Positions 44,861 to 54,592 of a stretch of 64,000 nt of DNA are shown in pieces. Numbering within the stretch: position 1 is the first letter of the stretch; each line of letters starts with the position of its first letter. Both the position numbers and the translations under genes were made by a program. The notes under the pieces are model-generated. The model saw nothing but the letters and a program-made list of their open reading frames with translations. It did not search any database and was not told the DNA's origin. The stretch comes from an uncultured Psychroserpens sp. (GTDB taxonomy: Bacteria; Bacteroidota; Bacteroidia; Flavobacteriales; Flavobacteriaceae): positions 496,001 to 560,000 of the forward strand of contig NZ_CANMRL010000002.1 in NCBI RefSeq assembly GCF_947500255.1, in the 5' to 3' direction.

Positions 44861-45836
44861 CGTTTAAAAGGACTTCTTTAGTTGGTGCATTCATCATGCC
44901 TTCTAAAGCAGGAATCATTTTATTTATAAAGTTTGCCATGTGCTCATAATCCATTTTATCAGCCTCATCATCTACGTGATGATAATAGTCAAAATTTGTA
45001 AAATCAAATGTAGAAATGGCATGTGCAGGTATATTAAATTCTTTAAAAAACGGAAAATTGTCCGATCTCATAAATAAATTAAAGTCTTTTGCCTTCGGAA
45101 AAAAGCCTACAATCTCTTCACCTGCATATTTATTTAAAGTAGGTGCAAAGTTAGAACGATCATAACCACTCATATATGACATGGATTTTCCATCTTCTCT
45201 TGGAACACCAATCATTTCAAAATTTATCATTGTATAGGCTTTCATTCCTTTTTCTTTCAAACGTTTTGCCAAATGCGCCGAACCTTTTAAACCCATTTCC
45301 TCTGCATCATATAATGTAATTAAAATGCTACGCTTATTACTTTTAGATTTTGAAAAATAACGACCAAACTCCATAGCTGCAATGGTACCTGAAGCATCAT
45401 CATTAGCTCCATTAGCTATACTATCACCATCAACAACTTTACCTTTACCTATATGATCGTAGTGACCTCCCAATATGATAAATTCATCTTTCAAATTTGG
45501 GTCATTCCCTTCTATCATTCCAACGACGTTGTATCCTGTAATATTCCCAAGTTGAAATGAATCACGATAAGATTCAAAATAAGGTTGTATCCCATTCTTC
45601 TTGAAGAAGTTTTCTATAAAAGTGGCAGCCTTCTCGCTACCTTCACTTCCTGTTGCTCTACCAGCTAGTTCATCTGAAGCTAAATACTCCATACTCTTTT
45701 TTACATCATCTATAGATATTGTAATTATCTCTGGTGTTTGTCCATCTTTTCCTGGTTGACCATCTCTACCTTTTAATTTTGCACTGCACGAAAGCAAAAA
45801 CAGACATGCGACTAAAGACGTAATAATTTTATTCAT
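44853..45836 (-). CDS. M28-family zinc aminopeptidase lipoprotein
   Basis: This is a 327-residue lipoprotein (signal peptide, lipobox LLSC, Cys17). Directly after it is a short Gly-x-y stretch, GRDGQPGKDGQTP, of collagen-like pattern. The peptidase M28 domain has the zinc ligands in GGHYDHIG (His), NGANDDASG (Asp) and LYDAEEMGLKGS (Glu pair), and a late ligand in DYYHHVDDEADKMDYEHM. It would remove N-terminal residues from peptides in the envelope. It overlaps the SDR gene by eight bases. A terminator for pdhC lies between it and the pyruvate dehydrogenase genes. Confidence 0.93.
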   Translation of the reverse strand: MNKIITSLVACLFLLSCSAKLKGRDGQPGKDGQTPEIITISIDDVKKSMEYLASDELAGRATGSEGSEKAATFIENFFKKNGIQPYFESYRDSFQLGNITGYNVVGMIEGNDPNLKDEFIILGGHYDHIGKGKVVDGDSIANGANDDASGTIAAMEFGRYFSKSKSNKRSILITLYDAEEMGLKGSAHLAKRLKEKGMKAYTMINFEMIGVPREDGKSMSYMSGYDRSNFAPTLNKYAGEEIVGFFPKAKDFNLFMRSDNFPFFKEFNIPAHAISTFDFTNFDYYHHVDDEADKMDYEHMANFINKMIPALEGMMNAPTKEVLLNDE

Positions 45837-45866
45837 TTGATATATTTTAAGTAAGGTTTAAAGATA

Positions 45867-45901
45867 AAAAAAACCTGATTCAAAAAAATGAAACAGGCTT
45901 T
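45867..45901 (-). terminator. Terminator after pdhC
   Basis: Read on the minus strand, AGCCTGTTTCA...TGAATCAGGTT forms a stem with one internal mismatch and ends in a run of T. It lies 26 bases after the pdhC stop and just before the M28 peptidase start. Confidence 0.65.
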
Positions 45902-45926
45902 TATATTATATATTACAAACATGCAA

Positions 45927-47555
45927 TTATACTAACATTGTTATTGGGTTTTCGATATAACCTTTTAATGTTTGTAAGAATTGTGCTCCAGTGGCGCCAT
46001 CTACAGTTCTGTGATCACAAGCCATGGTTAATTTCATTGTATTTCCAGCAACTACTTGTCCGTTTTTAACCACAGGTTTAGACACTATAGCTCCTACTGA
46101 TAAAATAGCTGAATTTGGTTGATTAATAATAGATGTAAAACTTTCAATACCAAACATTCCTAAGTTAGAAATCGTAAAGGTACTACCTTCCATTTCATCA
46201 AGGGTTAATTTCTTATTTCTAGCTCTACCAGCATAATCTTTTACAGCAGCTCCAATTTGTGGCAAGCTTTGTTCATTTGCAAAACGCACTACAGGCACTA
46301 CTAATCCATCTGGCACTGCAACAGCAACACCAATATGTACATGATTATTTAATTGCATTCTATCGTCAAACCATTGCGAATTAACTTGAGGATGTTGTTT
46401 TAAAGCTAAAGCGCAAGCCTTAACGATCATATCATTATACGATATTTTTGTGTCAGGTAACGAATTGTACTGCGCTCGGAATGCTATGGCATTTTCCATA
46501 TCAAACTCCACATTTAAGTAGTAATGTGGTGCAGAGAACTTAGATTTCGCTAAGTTTTTAGCAATAGCTTTACGCATATTAGAATTTGGTACCTCATCAA
46601 AATCTTCTTGACCAGTTGGTACAAATTTACCTACCGCTGCTCCTTGCGCTGCTGGTGTGAAGTTCTCAATATCACGTTTTATGATTCTACCATTTTCTCC
46701 AGTACCATTAACTTGAGATAAGTTGATTCCTTTTTCTTCAGCCATTTTTTTAGCTAATGGCGACACAAACACTCTACCGTTTGGTGAACTACTATTTGTA
46801 GTCGCTTTAGGTGTTTCTTTTTTTGGTTCTGATTTTAATACTTCTGCGGGTTTGGATTCCTTTTTAGGCGCTTCTTCTTGTTTTGCTTCGGAAGTAGTTC
46901 CTTCAACTTTAAAGTTTTTGGCTACACTAGAAACGTCTGTTCCAGCAGGTCCAATTATAGCTAATAAAGCATCTACCTTTGCAGATTCTCCTTCTTCTAA
47001 GCCAATATGTAATAGGGTACCGGACTGAAACGATTCAAACTCCATCGTTGCTTTATCAGTTTCAATTTCAGCAAGAATATCTCCTTCCTCAACCTCTTCT
47101 CCAACTTTTTTCAACCACGTTGCAACAGTTCCCTCTTCCATAGTATCACTCAAACGAGGCATAGTAACCACAATCACACCTTCAGGTATTTCTTGAGCTT
47201 CAGAAGCAACTTCTTTGGTTTCCGATTTAGTTTCTGATAATATTTTTGTCTCTTCGGAAACCTCTATTTCAGGCGTTTCAGGTGCTTTTCCATTTAACAG
47301 TCCAGAAATATCTTCACCTTCATCTCCAATAATAGCTAAAAGCGTATCTACTTTAGCAGTTTCACCTTCTTGAATCCCAATATGCAATAACGTTCCTTCA
47401 TTGAATGACTCAAACTCCATGGTTGCCTTATCGGTTTCAATTTCAGCTAAAATATCACCTTCTTCAACCTTGTCTCCTACTTTTTTCAACCAAGCAGCGA
47501 CAGTTCCTTCTTCCATGGTGTCGCTCAAACGAGGCATGTTAATTACTTCTGCCAT
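45927..47555 (-). CDS. pdhC: Pyruvate dehydrogenase E2, dihydrolipoyl acetyltransferase
   Basis: This is a 542-residue core subunit of the pyruvate dehydrogenase complex, which transfers the acetyl group from E1 to CoA. Two lipoyl domains have lipoylated lysines at K43 and K168 in the twice-repeated ETDKATMEFES. A Pro/Ala/Lys linker follows, then the peripheral subunit-binding domain (VFVSPLAKKMAEEKGINLSQV...GRIIKRDIENF). The C-terminal catalytic domain has the essential DHRTVDG near the end. Its start is three bases after the pdhA stop. The E1-beta gene is not adjacent, as in other Flavobacteriaceae. Confidence 0.97.
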   Translation of the reverse strand: MAEVINMPRLSDTMEEGTVAAWLKKVGDKVEEGDILAEIETDKATMEFESFNEGTLLHIGIQEGETAKVDTLLAIIGDEGEDISGLLNGKAPETPEIEVSEETKILSETKSETKEVASEAQEIPEGVIVVTMPRLSDTMEEGTVATWLKKVGEEVEEGDILAEIETDKATMEFESFQSGTLLHIGLEEGESAKVDALLAIIGPAGTDVSSVAKNFKVEGTTSEAKQEEAPKKESKPAEVLKSEPKKETPKATTNSSSPNGRVFVSPLAKKMAEEKGINLSQVNGTGENGRIIKRDIENFTPAAQGAAVGKFVPTGQEDFDEVPNSNMRKAIAKNLAKSKFSAPHYYLNVEFDMENAIAFRAQYNSLPDTKISYNDMIVKACALALKQHPQVNSQWFDDRMQLNNHVHIGVAVAVPDGLVVPVVRFANEQSLPQIGAAVKDYAGRARNKKLTLDEMEGSTFTISNLGMFGIESFTSIINQPNSAILSVGAIVSKPVVKNGQVVAGNTMKLTMACDHRTVDGATGAQFLQTLKGYIENPITMLV

Positions 47556-47558
47556 AGC

Positions 47559-48557
47559 TTATAATTTGTGTTGTATGAATGGATAATCTTCTTGTTCGTA
47601 GACAGCGTCATACATGACGTTCTTTTCAGGGTATGGTGATTCTTCAGCAAATGTCTCACATTCTTTCACCAAATCTTTAACACGCTTATCGATAACTTTT
47701 ATCTCATCTTCTGTCGCGTATTTTTTATCTAAAATAATATCTTTTACCTGAGTAATTGGATCTATTTTCTTGTATTCTTCTACTTCTTCTTTTGTTCGGT
47801 AGTGTTGCGCATCAGACATTGAATGCCCTCTATAACGATACGTTTTTACTTCTAAAAATGTTGGACCACCACCTGTTCTTGCCCTTGTAATAGCTTCATC
47901 AAAAGCCTCAGCAACCTTAATTGGGTTCATACCATCTACTGGTCCAGAAGGCATTTCATAACCACGACCTAACTTCCAGATATCGGTATGGTTTGCAGTA
48001 CGCTCAACAGAAGTTCCCATAGCATAGCCATTATTTTCACAAACGAAAACAACAGGTAAGTTCCATAGCATAGCTAAATTAAATGTTTCATGAAGAGATC
48101 CCTGTCTTGCTGCTCCATCTCCAAAGCAACAAATGGTAACAGCGTCCACATTGTGATATTTATCACCAAATGCAATTCCTGCTCCTAAAGGAATTTGACC
48201 ACCAACAATACCATGACCACCATAAAATCGATGTTCTTTAGAAAAAATATGCATAGAACCTCCTAATCCATTTGATGTTCCTGTGGCTTTACCGTATAAC
48301 TCAGCCATAACACGTTTGGGATCAACTCCCATACCAATAGGTTGTACGTGATTTCTGTATGCAGTAATCATTTTATCTTTAGTCAGATCCATCGCATGAA
48401 GCGCACCTGCTAGTACTGCTTCCTGACCATTATATAGGTGAAGAAATCCTCTTACTTTTTGTTGAATATAAACTGCAGCAAGTTTGTCTTCAAACTTTCT
48501 CCAGAACAACATATCCTCATACCATTTAAGGTAAACTTCTTTTGTGATTTTTTGCAT
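47559..48557 (-). CDS. pdhA: Pyruvate dehydrogenase E1 alpha subunit
   Basis: This is a 332-residue thiamine-diphosphate-dependent subunit that decarboxylates pyruvate. Visible features are GFLHLYNGQEAVLAGALHAM, HGIVGGQIPLGAGIAFGDKY, and the TPP/Mg2+ site GDGAARQGSLHETFNLAMLWNLPVVFVCENNGYAMGT. The regulated loop region RTKTYRYRGHSMSDAQHYRTKEEVEEYK is also present. The length is typical for separate E1 alpha proteins. It is upstream of pdhC with three bases between. The E1-beta partner must lie outside the window. Confidence 0.97.
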   Translation of the reverse strand: MQKITKEVYLKWYEDMLFWRKFEDKLAAVYIQQKVRGFLHLYNGQEAVLAGALHAMDLTKDKMITAYRNHVQPIGMGVDPKRVMAELYGKATGTSNGLGGSMHIFSKEHRFYGGHGIVGGQIPLGAGIAFGDKYHNVDAVTICCFGDGAARQGSLHETFNLAMLWNLPVVFVCENNGYAMGTSVERTANHTDIWKLGRGYEMPSGPVDGMNPIKVAEAFDEAITRARTGGGPTFLEVKTYRYRGHSMSDAQHYRTKEEVEEYKKIDPITQVKDIILDKKYATEDEIKVIDKRVKDLVKECETFAEESPYPEKNVMYDAVYEQEDYPFIQHKL

Positions 48558-48646
48558 TGTTGGCGTTAATTATTTAAACGAATAACAAAAGTAACACTTT
48601 AGTTAGTAATGAAAAAACCGAAAATCGTAAATTTATTACGAAAACG

Positions 48647-49129
48647 TTATAGAAAACTTCTATCGAATCCTAGCGGCAATAAATTAGCTAGTGATGCAGA
48701 TTTTACAATCTTTCCTGTTTCACCCATAAAATAGATCTCAATAGGCGACTCTTGCTTCACTTCATATTCGGCAATAGCTTGTCTACAAGCTCCACAAGGA
48801 GGTATAGGTGATACTGTTTGCTGCGTTTGTGATCCTGCTGTAAGTGCCATCTTCACAATTTTGGCTTTAGGAAATTGAGCTCCAGCATAATATATTGCTG
48901 TGCGCTCAGCACATAAGCCTGAAGGGTATGACGCATTCTCTTGATTATTACCAGTAATCACTTCTCCATTGTCTAATAAAATAGCTGCGCCTACTAAAAA
49001 TTTTGAATACGGTGCATAGGCTTTGAGTCTTGCTTCTGATGCTTTGTTCATTAAGCTAACAATATCCTTTGGCAACTCGTCAAAGTTTTCAAAAACAGTT
49101 AATGTAGATTCTATTTTTACATCTTTCAT
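48647..49129 (-). CDS. cdd: Cytidine deaminase
   Basis: This is a 160-residue zinc enzyme of pyrimidine salvage that converts cytidine and deoxycytidine to uridine forms. The catalytic H/C-A-E motif is seen as LCAERTAIYYAG (Cys ligand, Glu proton shuttle), and the second zinc-binding part as PIPPCGACRQAIAEYE. APYSKFLVGAAILLDNGEVITGNNQENASYPSGLCAER is the usual substrate-binding N-terminal half. It is a tetrameric-type enzyme by length. It lies between pdhA and porV in the same direction, an arrangement I recognise from other Flavobacteriaceae. Confidence 0.96.
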   Translation of the reverse strand: MKDVKIESTLTVFENFDELPKDIVSLMNKASEARLKAYAPYSKFLVGAAILLDNGEVITGNNQENASYPSGLCAERTAIYYAGAQFPKAKIVKMALTAGSQTQQTVSPIPPCGACRQAIAEYEVKQESPIEIYFMGETGKIVKSASLANLLPLGFDRSFL

Positions 49130-49146
49130 TAGATAGGTATTTAGAC

Positions 49147-49182
49147 AAAAAAACTATTGCTTTTTGAGAAACAATAGTTTTT
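49147..49182 (-). terminator. Terminator after porV
   Basis: An 11-bp stem AAAAACTATTG / CAATAGTTTTT encloses a 12-base loop; on the minus strand it is followed by more T. It lies 22 bases after the porV stop codon and ahead of cdd. Confidence 0.8.
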
Positions 49183-49203
49183 AGTTTTAAATGATATTAA
49201 CGA

Positions 49204-50451
49204 CTAATATTCGTCATACGTTCCATCTCCAAAATTAAACGTTAGAGAAAAGCGCAATGTGTTTTCTAACGGACTCTGAACTTTCGATGCAGAGAACAAA
49301 TAAGATAAGTCGATATTAATTGTTGTGTATTTAAATCCTGCTCCCAATGCGAAAAATTTTCTCGCCCCTTTTTCGTCACTTTCATTAAAGTAACCTGCTC
49401 TAAATGCAAATGACTCTTGGTATAAGTATTCTGCTCCTAAGGCCCAAGTAAATTCTTTAAGTTCTTCGCTAAAACCACCTGGTGCATCACCAAAAGATTG
49501 TAACGCTCCAGATAAGAAACTCACATCATTAGTTTGTCCTCCAGTAATAATTGTTGGCTCACTTTCATCAATATCTGGGGTTGATGCATCATCCGATGTT
49601 TGCTCACCGTCACCGTTAGTATCTACAAAACCAAATAAAGGTGGTGTTGGCACTAAAAGTTTAGTCACTTCGGCAGTAATTCCTAATTTGTTATACTCGT
49701 CAAAGATAAAATCAAAACCAGCTCCAACTCGTAGGTTGGTTGGTAAGAAATTTTCTCTTCCGCCATCATCATATTTAATTTTCGGGCCTAAATTTTGAAT
49801 AGCAAAACCTAAACGAGTTCTACCATTAAAATTATTGTAAGCCTCTTCTTCACTTTGGTAAAATCCAGAGATATCTACACCGAATGATCCTGCAGCTTGT
49901 GCATTAGCATCTACTGCTTGAATTCTTAAATCTGATCGCAAATATCGTAACGCAACAGACATTGCAAACTGATCTGCTAAACGCAACGAGTAAGACGCAT
50001 CTACAGTAAACTCATTAGGCTTTTCTATTAATGGTTCAGAAAATTCGTCAGGACGAATTTCAATTTCACCCAAACCAAAGTATTTAAAACTGAACCCAAA
50101 AGAGCTTCTATCATCAATTCTATTAAAATAGGTAAGGTAAGCGATAGAAATATCGTTAACTAGCTTACTTAAGTAAGGTGTATAACTTACTGCAATTCCT
50201 GATTTCGCTTCAGAAAATGTGTATTTCGCTGCATTCCATTGTTGTGAATATGCATCTACCGAAGTCGCGACTCCTATATCTCCCATACCTGCTGAACGCG
50301 CATCTGGCGCAATGAGCATGAATGGAACACCAGTTGTAATTACTGTAGACTGGTTAGGAAATGTAATCGTTTCTTGGGCATTTGATAGGTTAAACACCGA
50401 CAATGTAATAAGGGCTAAAATGTATTTTTTCATCTGTAATTTCATGTTCAT
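49204..50451 (-). CDS. porV: T9SS outer-membrane protein PorV (LptO)
   Basis: This is a 415-residue outer-membrane beta-barrel of the FadL-like type that collects T9SS cargo and hands it to the PorU attachment complex. After a signal peptide (YILALITLSVFNLSNAQ), ITFPNQSTVITTGVPFMLIAPDARSAGMGDIGVATSVDAYSQQWNAAKY is the family's characteristic N-terminus. Many amphipathic strands follow, ending FSLTFNFGDGTYDEY. An Asp-rich loop, FGFVDTNGDGEQTSDDASTPDIDESEP, is likely a surface or periplasmic insertion. The gene follows porU by 47 bases in the same direction. Confidence 0.96.
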   Translation of the reverse strand: MNMKLQMKKYILALITLSVFNLSNAQETITFPNQSTVITTGVPFMLIAPDARSAGMGDIGVATSVDAYSQQWNAAKYTFSEAKSGIAVSYTPYLSKLVNDISIAYLTYFNRIDDRSSFGFSFKYFGLGEIEIRPDEFSEPLIEKPNEFTVDASYSLRLADQFAMSVALRYLRSDLRIQAVDANAQAAGSFGVDISGFYQSEEEAYNNFNGRTRLGFAIQNLGPKIKYDDGGRENFLPTNLRVGAGFDFIFDEYNKLGITAEVTKLLVPTPPLFGFVDTNGDGEQTSDDASTPDIDESEPTIITGGQTNDVSFLSGALQSFGDAPGGFSEELKEFTWALGAEYLYQESFAFRAGYFNESDEKGARKFFALGAGFKYTTINIDLSYLFSASKVQSPLENTLRFSLTFNFGDGTYDEY

Positions 50452-50498
50452 ATCAATGCATCTCTACATTGAATATATTAGGCAAATATAAATCTTTA

Positions 50499-53400
50499 TT
50501 ATAGTATGACAAGTTTTTCGATTTTTTCAACTTGTTTATTTAAACGGTTAGATCTCACTTTTAGTTTATATACGTAGACACCTTTTCCGATTTTATCACC
50601 AAAATCGTCTCTTCCATCCCATACAATATCCTTAGAAAGTGAACTGGTTACTTTACTTCCTCCGGCTGTTTGGCCATTTAGAGTTCTTACCAGTTTTCCT
50701 GACACAGTAAATATCTGTACTGAAACGTCTAAAACATCTGAACTATTGTGATTGAACCAAAATTCGGTATAATCGATAAACGGATTAGGGTAATTTAAAA
50801 CGTTACTAATCACTAATTCTTCATCTTTATCTCTTACTAAAAACTCTATTTCGGCTGTAGAAGAGTTATTATACACATCCCAAGCTTTTAAAGTAAGCGT
50901 ATGTAATCCAGGTTCTAGGTCTCTAAACGGATAGCTCAATGTGCCTCGCTGATAATCGTCAACATCGGCTTGATAATAATCGTTTAACACAAATGGATTG
51001 GTTTCATCTCCATCAATTATTGCAGTAATATCGTGACCAATACCACTAGCTGTATTTATACCGTTATCATCTTGTAACTTAGCAAGTAATGTTGGTTGTT
51101 CATTGGTAATTCCACCAGAAACAAAATTTTCATCATTCATAAAGAGATTGATCACTGGGCCTATATTATCTTCTTCGGCATTCTCATTAATACCTCCAAC
51201 TTCAAAGTCGAAATTATATCCTGACTTGTCATCTAAAATATTATCCTGTTTAGAATAAAAACTTACTTTTCCAGCGCCAACAGGAATACCAATATCTCTA
51301 GGCACAACAAATTCAAAATCAAATCGACCTTCTGTAACTGTTGCTTGGCCTTTAAAAATAGTTTCGCCCAAGGTTTTGAAATTTAATATGATAAGTTGAC
51401 CATTATCAGTAGTACCATCGTTACCTAACGTTTGTCTATCGATTAGTTTATCTAAAACAGTTGCAGTTAAAACACCATTGTAATTTGATAAAAAGTTACC
51501 AGCTGTATCATAAACCTCGCCAGACATTTTTACGCGATCTAAAGCCTTTAATGGTTCGTTAAATTGATCTAAAGGTGTATCATTTATTTGTGTTAACCTT
51601 ACTTCTGGTCTAGCAAATGCTAATTTCATAGCGGGATCTCCGATGTAGAATACCAGAGTTTTTTGTGGGTTTCCAGCTAAGGCTGGGTCATTTTTTGTAA
51701 GTCGCAATGCTTCGGCCATCGTAGGATAGTCGTTTGAACCATAATTAAATAAATATTCATCTAAAACAACATTATAACCAACACCAGCTGTCACAAAAAT
51801 CTGTCGAGTTGTAGTTATCAATGCAATAGCACCTCCTTCTTTATTCCAATATGTAAATTCTCCAGCAGTCGCTCTTTGAGGGTTGTCAAATTTGGTATAT
51901 TCACAAGTTACGGTAACAAAAAGCGTAAACTTGCATACATTTTTTATGTCTTGAGCATCTACCTTAGTAAAGATACGTTCACCAGCTAAACCGTCTTCAC
52001 CTCCATGGCCAAAATAATTAACAACTAATGCACCAACTTCTAATGCATCTTTAATTGTTTTATTAACTTCTGGATAACGTTCTCCGCTAGCGGTAGATTG
52101 TTGTTGAAATGCGTCTGTATGCACTTTAAAAACATTCATAAATGGTTTTTCTTGAGTTACCTCATCTCCTATTTCATCAGTAGTATTCTGCAAAATTTTC
52201 TCCCATGATAGATTAACATCATCAGATATGGTTACAAAATTATTTCTCCAACTTCCAAAAGCTTCTTCACCATAATAGCCTTCAACTTTATCAACAAGTT
52301 CTTTTGCTCGCTGAGGCGTATCGGCAAGCATTCTTCCAACTGCTATATCCAGACGATCTCCACTATTCAAGTCGCCTTCATCTTCATCCATCATTCCGTA
52401 GAAATCATCAGAAATAAATGACGATGTCAAATTAAAGCTTTGATAAGAACTCCAGATAGGTATAATGTTAGTATTATTTGAAACTCTATCTTTATAATCA
52501 TAAGATGCATCTCCAAAAAGACACAAATACCTTAATCTTTTATTTGGGCTACTTGCATTTTCGTAGACATATCTTACCATATTTCTAATGGCAGCGATAT
52601 CTTGGTTTCCAGAACTAAACTCGTTGAATATTGATTCAAGCTCTACTACTTTTACAGTTAAGTTATATTGGTCTCTATTAATTTGAGCTAAGCGTTCTGC
52701 TTGATTAAGATAGTTGGCTCGGGCAACAATAATATAGTCTATATCTTCAAATTCGCCTTGAGCATTTTGAAAAATAGTTCCTTTAATATTTTGATTGTTA
52801 ACCGACGTATTAGCATCTCTTAGCGGTTCAAAGTAATCCAAATTCGTAACTGTAACATATTTTTTACTTGAACCGGCTACATCTTTAAAGCTCAAGTTTT
52901 GATTTGAATCTGAATTTATAATAGTTTGAACATTAAATTTATCGGTAATGTCCCAAATTTCTTGAACATTGCCTGCATTACTCATTGTATATTGAGCAAT
53001 TCCAGGGTTTACAGTCACTTCATTATTTTTAAATACTAGTTGTGTGCCTTCGAAGTTAAGGCCTCGGGTAGCTTCAATTGAAATATAATCTAAATAGGCA
53101 GTTGCAGAAGGATTTCCATTATTATTAAAAATCAAGTCTATTGCAACATCCTGTGATGTCAAACTTACGTCTTCATCAAAAGTACTTCCAGAAGCCAGTA
53201 CAGGGTCATCAATAGGATTGAATCCCTGAGTACTTATTAAGTTACCATTTAATACGATTTGCATATTAGTAGGTATATTTTCACTAACACCAGCAGTTAA
53301 AATCCTTACTTTAGCAGGCTCAGTAGTTACAAGATTTGGGAATGTAAAATTAAATGTTCTTTCGTTTTCAACATCAAAACGCTCTCCAAACCAGCGACGA

Positions 53401-54347
53401 CCAATTTTAGCTATACTATTTTCATCTAGTTCATGAAACTGATAGTCTTGAAACGTATTGACTTCAATAGTAGGCTCATCTTCAGGTTGATTTAATACTT
53501 GAATGCGTTTTCCAGAAGCACCGTCAGTATTTATAAAATAATAAGATCGATCAGTATATGCGTTGATATTAGTATCACTTTCTTCACTATACTCTGTGGG
53601 TCCTTCGGCATAAAACAAAATATAATCGTCGTTATTAAATACGCCATCTTCTTCACCAACAAACTTTATGGCATTTTCAGTTAGGTCAAGAGGATAGAAC
53701 TCACTATTTAGAAAAGGTAGCATTGCTCCTCCGTTTCCATAGACCTTTATAGTTCTAGGATCTACATTTGTATTAACTCCTATAGAATTTAAAAACCCTT
53801 TAGTTAATCTAAAAACACCTGATTTATCAACATAAAACTTATGCCATGAGCCAGAGCTAAGTACAGAATTAGTAATCTCTTGATTATTTAAACCATTTCT
53901 ATTTAAAGCTTCATATTGGTAAGTGACAGTAAACGATGTAATTTTTTTGTAAACGCCTCGATCATTAATTATTGGTGTGATTTCCAGATATGCCGAAACT
54001 TTATCTCTATCTACAGCATTATATAATAATACCTTTGGACTACTTGGTATTGTAGATAAAGGTAAATCTCTAAGTTCTGTGGCACTAATATTTTGATAAG
54101 AAACTTGACTTAATTCAACAGAGTTTTTATTTACATAAGATGTTTCTTCCCATTGAGCGTAAAACACTAGACCGTTATCTCTAAGAAAGCTTAAATGCTT
54201 TTTATCAAAACTAGGAATTTCAATTGTTGAATTTTCAGTTTCTAAAATAATTGGTTCATTCCAAGAGATATCAAATTGCTTTTGTTGGGAATAACCAAAA
54301 AATGAAGCTAATATTAAAAGTAAAAGTAAATATTTTTTCATAGTCAA
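50499..54347 (-). CDS. porU: T9SS C-terminal signal peptidase PorU
   Basis: This is a 1282-residue gingipain-like (C25) cysteine protease that cuts the C-terminal sorting domain from T9SS cargo and attaches the protein to the surface. A signal peptide (MKKYLLLLLILASFFGYSQQ) and a long N-terminal region are followed by the C25 domain. The catalytic His is in NYFGHGGEDGLAGERIFT (about 51990-52020 on the plus strand), and the catalytic Cys is in VTVTCEYTKFDNP (about 51900). A C-terminal sorting-like domain (VLNYPNPFIDYTEFWF, VYVYKLKVRSN, EKLVIL) keeps PorU itself on the surface. It lies upstream of porV and divergent from gldJ; a good promoter is at 54394-54423. Confidence 0.97.
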   Translation of the reverse strand: MTMKKYLLLLLILASFFGYSQQKQFDISWNEPIILETENSTIEIPSFDKKHLSFLRDNGLVFYAQWEETSYVNKNSVELSQVSYQNISATELRDLPLSTIPSSPKVLLYNAVDRDKVSAYLEITPIINDRGVYKKITSFTVTYQYEALNRNGLNNQEITNSVLSSGSWHKFYVDKSGVFRLTKGFLNSIGVNTNVDPRTIKVYGNGGAMLPFLNSEFYPLDLTENAIKFVGEEDGVFNNDDYILFYAEGPTEYSEESDTNINAYTDRSYYFINTDGASGKRIQVLNQPEDEPTIEVNTFQDYQFHELDENSIAKIGRRWFGERFDVENERTFNFTFPNLVTTEPAKVRILTAGVSENIPTNMQIVLNGNLISTQGFNPIDDPVLASGSTFDEDVSLTSQDVAIDLIFNNNGNPSATAYLDYISIEATRGLNFEGTQLVFKNNEVTVNPGIAQYTMSNAGNVQEIWDITDKFNVQTIINSDSNQNLSFKDVAGSSKKYVTVTNLDYFEPLRDANTSVNNQNIKGTIFQNAQGEFEDIDYIIVARANYLNQAERLAQINRDQYNLTVKVVELESIFNEFSSGNQDIAAIRNMVRYVYENASSPNKRLRYLCLFGDASYDYKDRVSNNTNIIPIWSSYQSFNLTSSFISDDFYGMMDEDEGDLNSGDRLDIAVGRMLADTPQRAKELVDKVEGYYGEEAFGSWRNNFVTISDDVNLSWEKILQNTTDEIGDEVTQEKPFMNVFKVHTDAFQQQSTASGERYPEVNKTIKDALEVGALVVNYFGHGGEDGLAGERIFTKVDAQDIKNVCKFTLFVTVTCEYTKFDNPQRATAGEFTYWNKEGGAIALITTTRQIFVTAGVGYNVVLDEYLFNYGSNDYPTMAEALRLTKNDPALAGNPQKTLVFYIGDPAMKLAFARPEVRLTQINDTPLDQFNEPLKALDRVKMSGEVYDTAGNFLSNYNGVLTATVLDKLIDRQTLGNDGTTDNGQLIILNFKTLGETIFKGQATVTEGRFDFEFVVPRDIGIPVGAGKVSFYSKQDNILDDKSGYNFDFEVGGINENAEEDNIGPVINLFMNDENFVSGGITNEQPTLLAKLQDDNGINTASGIGHDITAIIDGDETNPFVLNDYYQADVDDYQRGTLSYPFRDLEPGLHTLTLKAWDVYNNSSTAEIEFLVRDKDEELVISNVLNYPNPFIDYTEFWFNHNSSDVLDVSVQIFTVSGKLVRTLNGQTAGGSKVTSSLSKDIVWDGRDDFGDKIGKGVYVYKLKVRSNRLNKQVEKIEKLVIL

Positions 54348-54393
54348 ATAACGTCTATAAACTCGCTATATTATAGAGTCTCAATTTTTTATT

Positions 54394-54423
54394 CAAAATT
54401 ACAACAATAATTGATTTATTCAA
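54394..54423 (-). promoter_or_regulatory. Promoter of porU-porV
   Basis: On the minus strand, TTG (54423-54421), a 19-base spacer and TAATTTTG (54401-54394) match the Bacteroidetes consensus TTG-N19-TAnnTTTG exactly. It lies 46 bases before the porU start codon. Confidence 0.7.
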
Positions 54424-54529
54424 CCGTTATTAAAGACAAAATACATCGATAAACTGACCAAAAATCCGTTATTGTGTACAAAAAAGAGGATGAAATGCAA
54501 CTTTTTTTGCAGGATTTTCGCAAAAAATG

Positions 54530-54558
54530 TTGTTAGTTTACCTTTAATTACTATATTG
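54530..54558 (+). promoter_or_regulatory. Promoter of gldJ
   Basis: TTG (54530-54532), a 19-base spacer and TATATTG (54552-54558), one base short of TAnnTTTG. It lies 34 bases before the gldJ start codon and is arranged back to back with the porU promoter, with about 105 bases between. Confidence 0.55.
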
Positions 54559-54592
54559 CGTCTCTAAAATTTAATTAGCTTACTTAAAAAGT

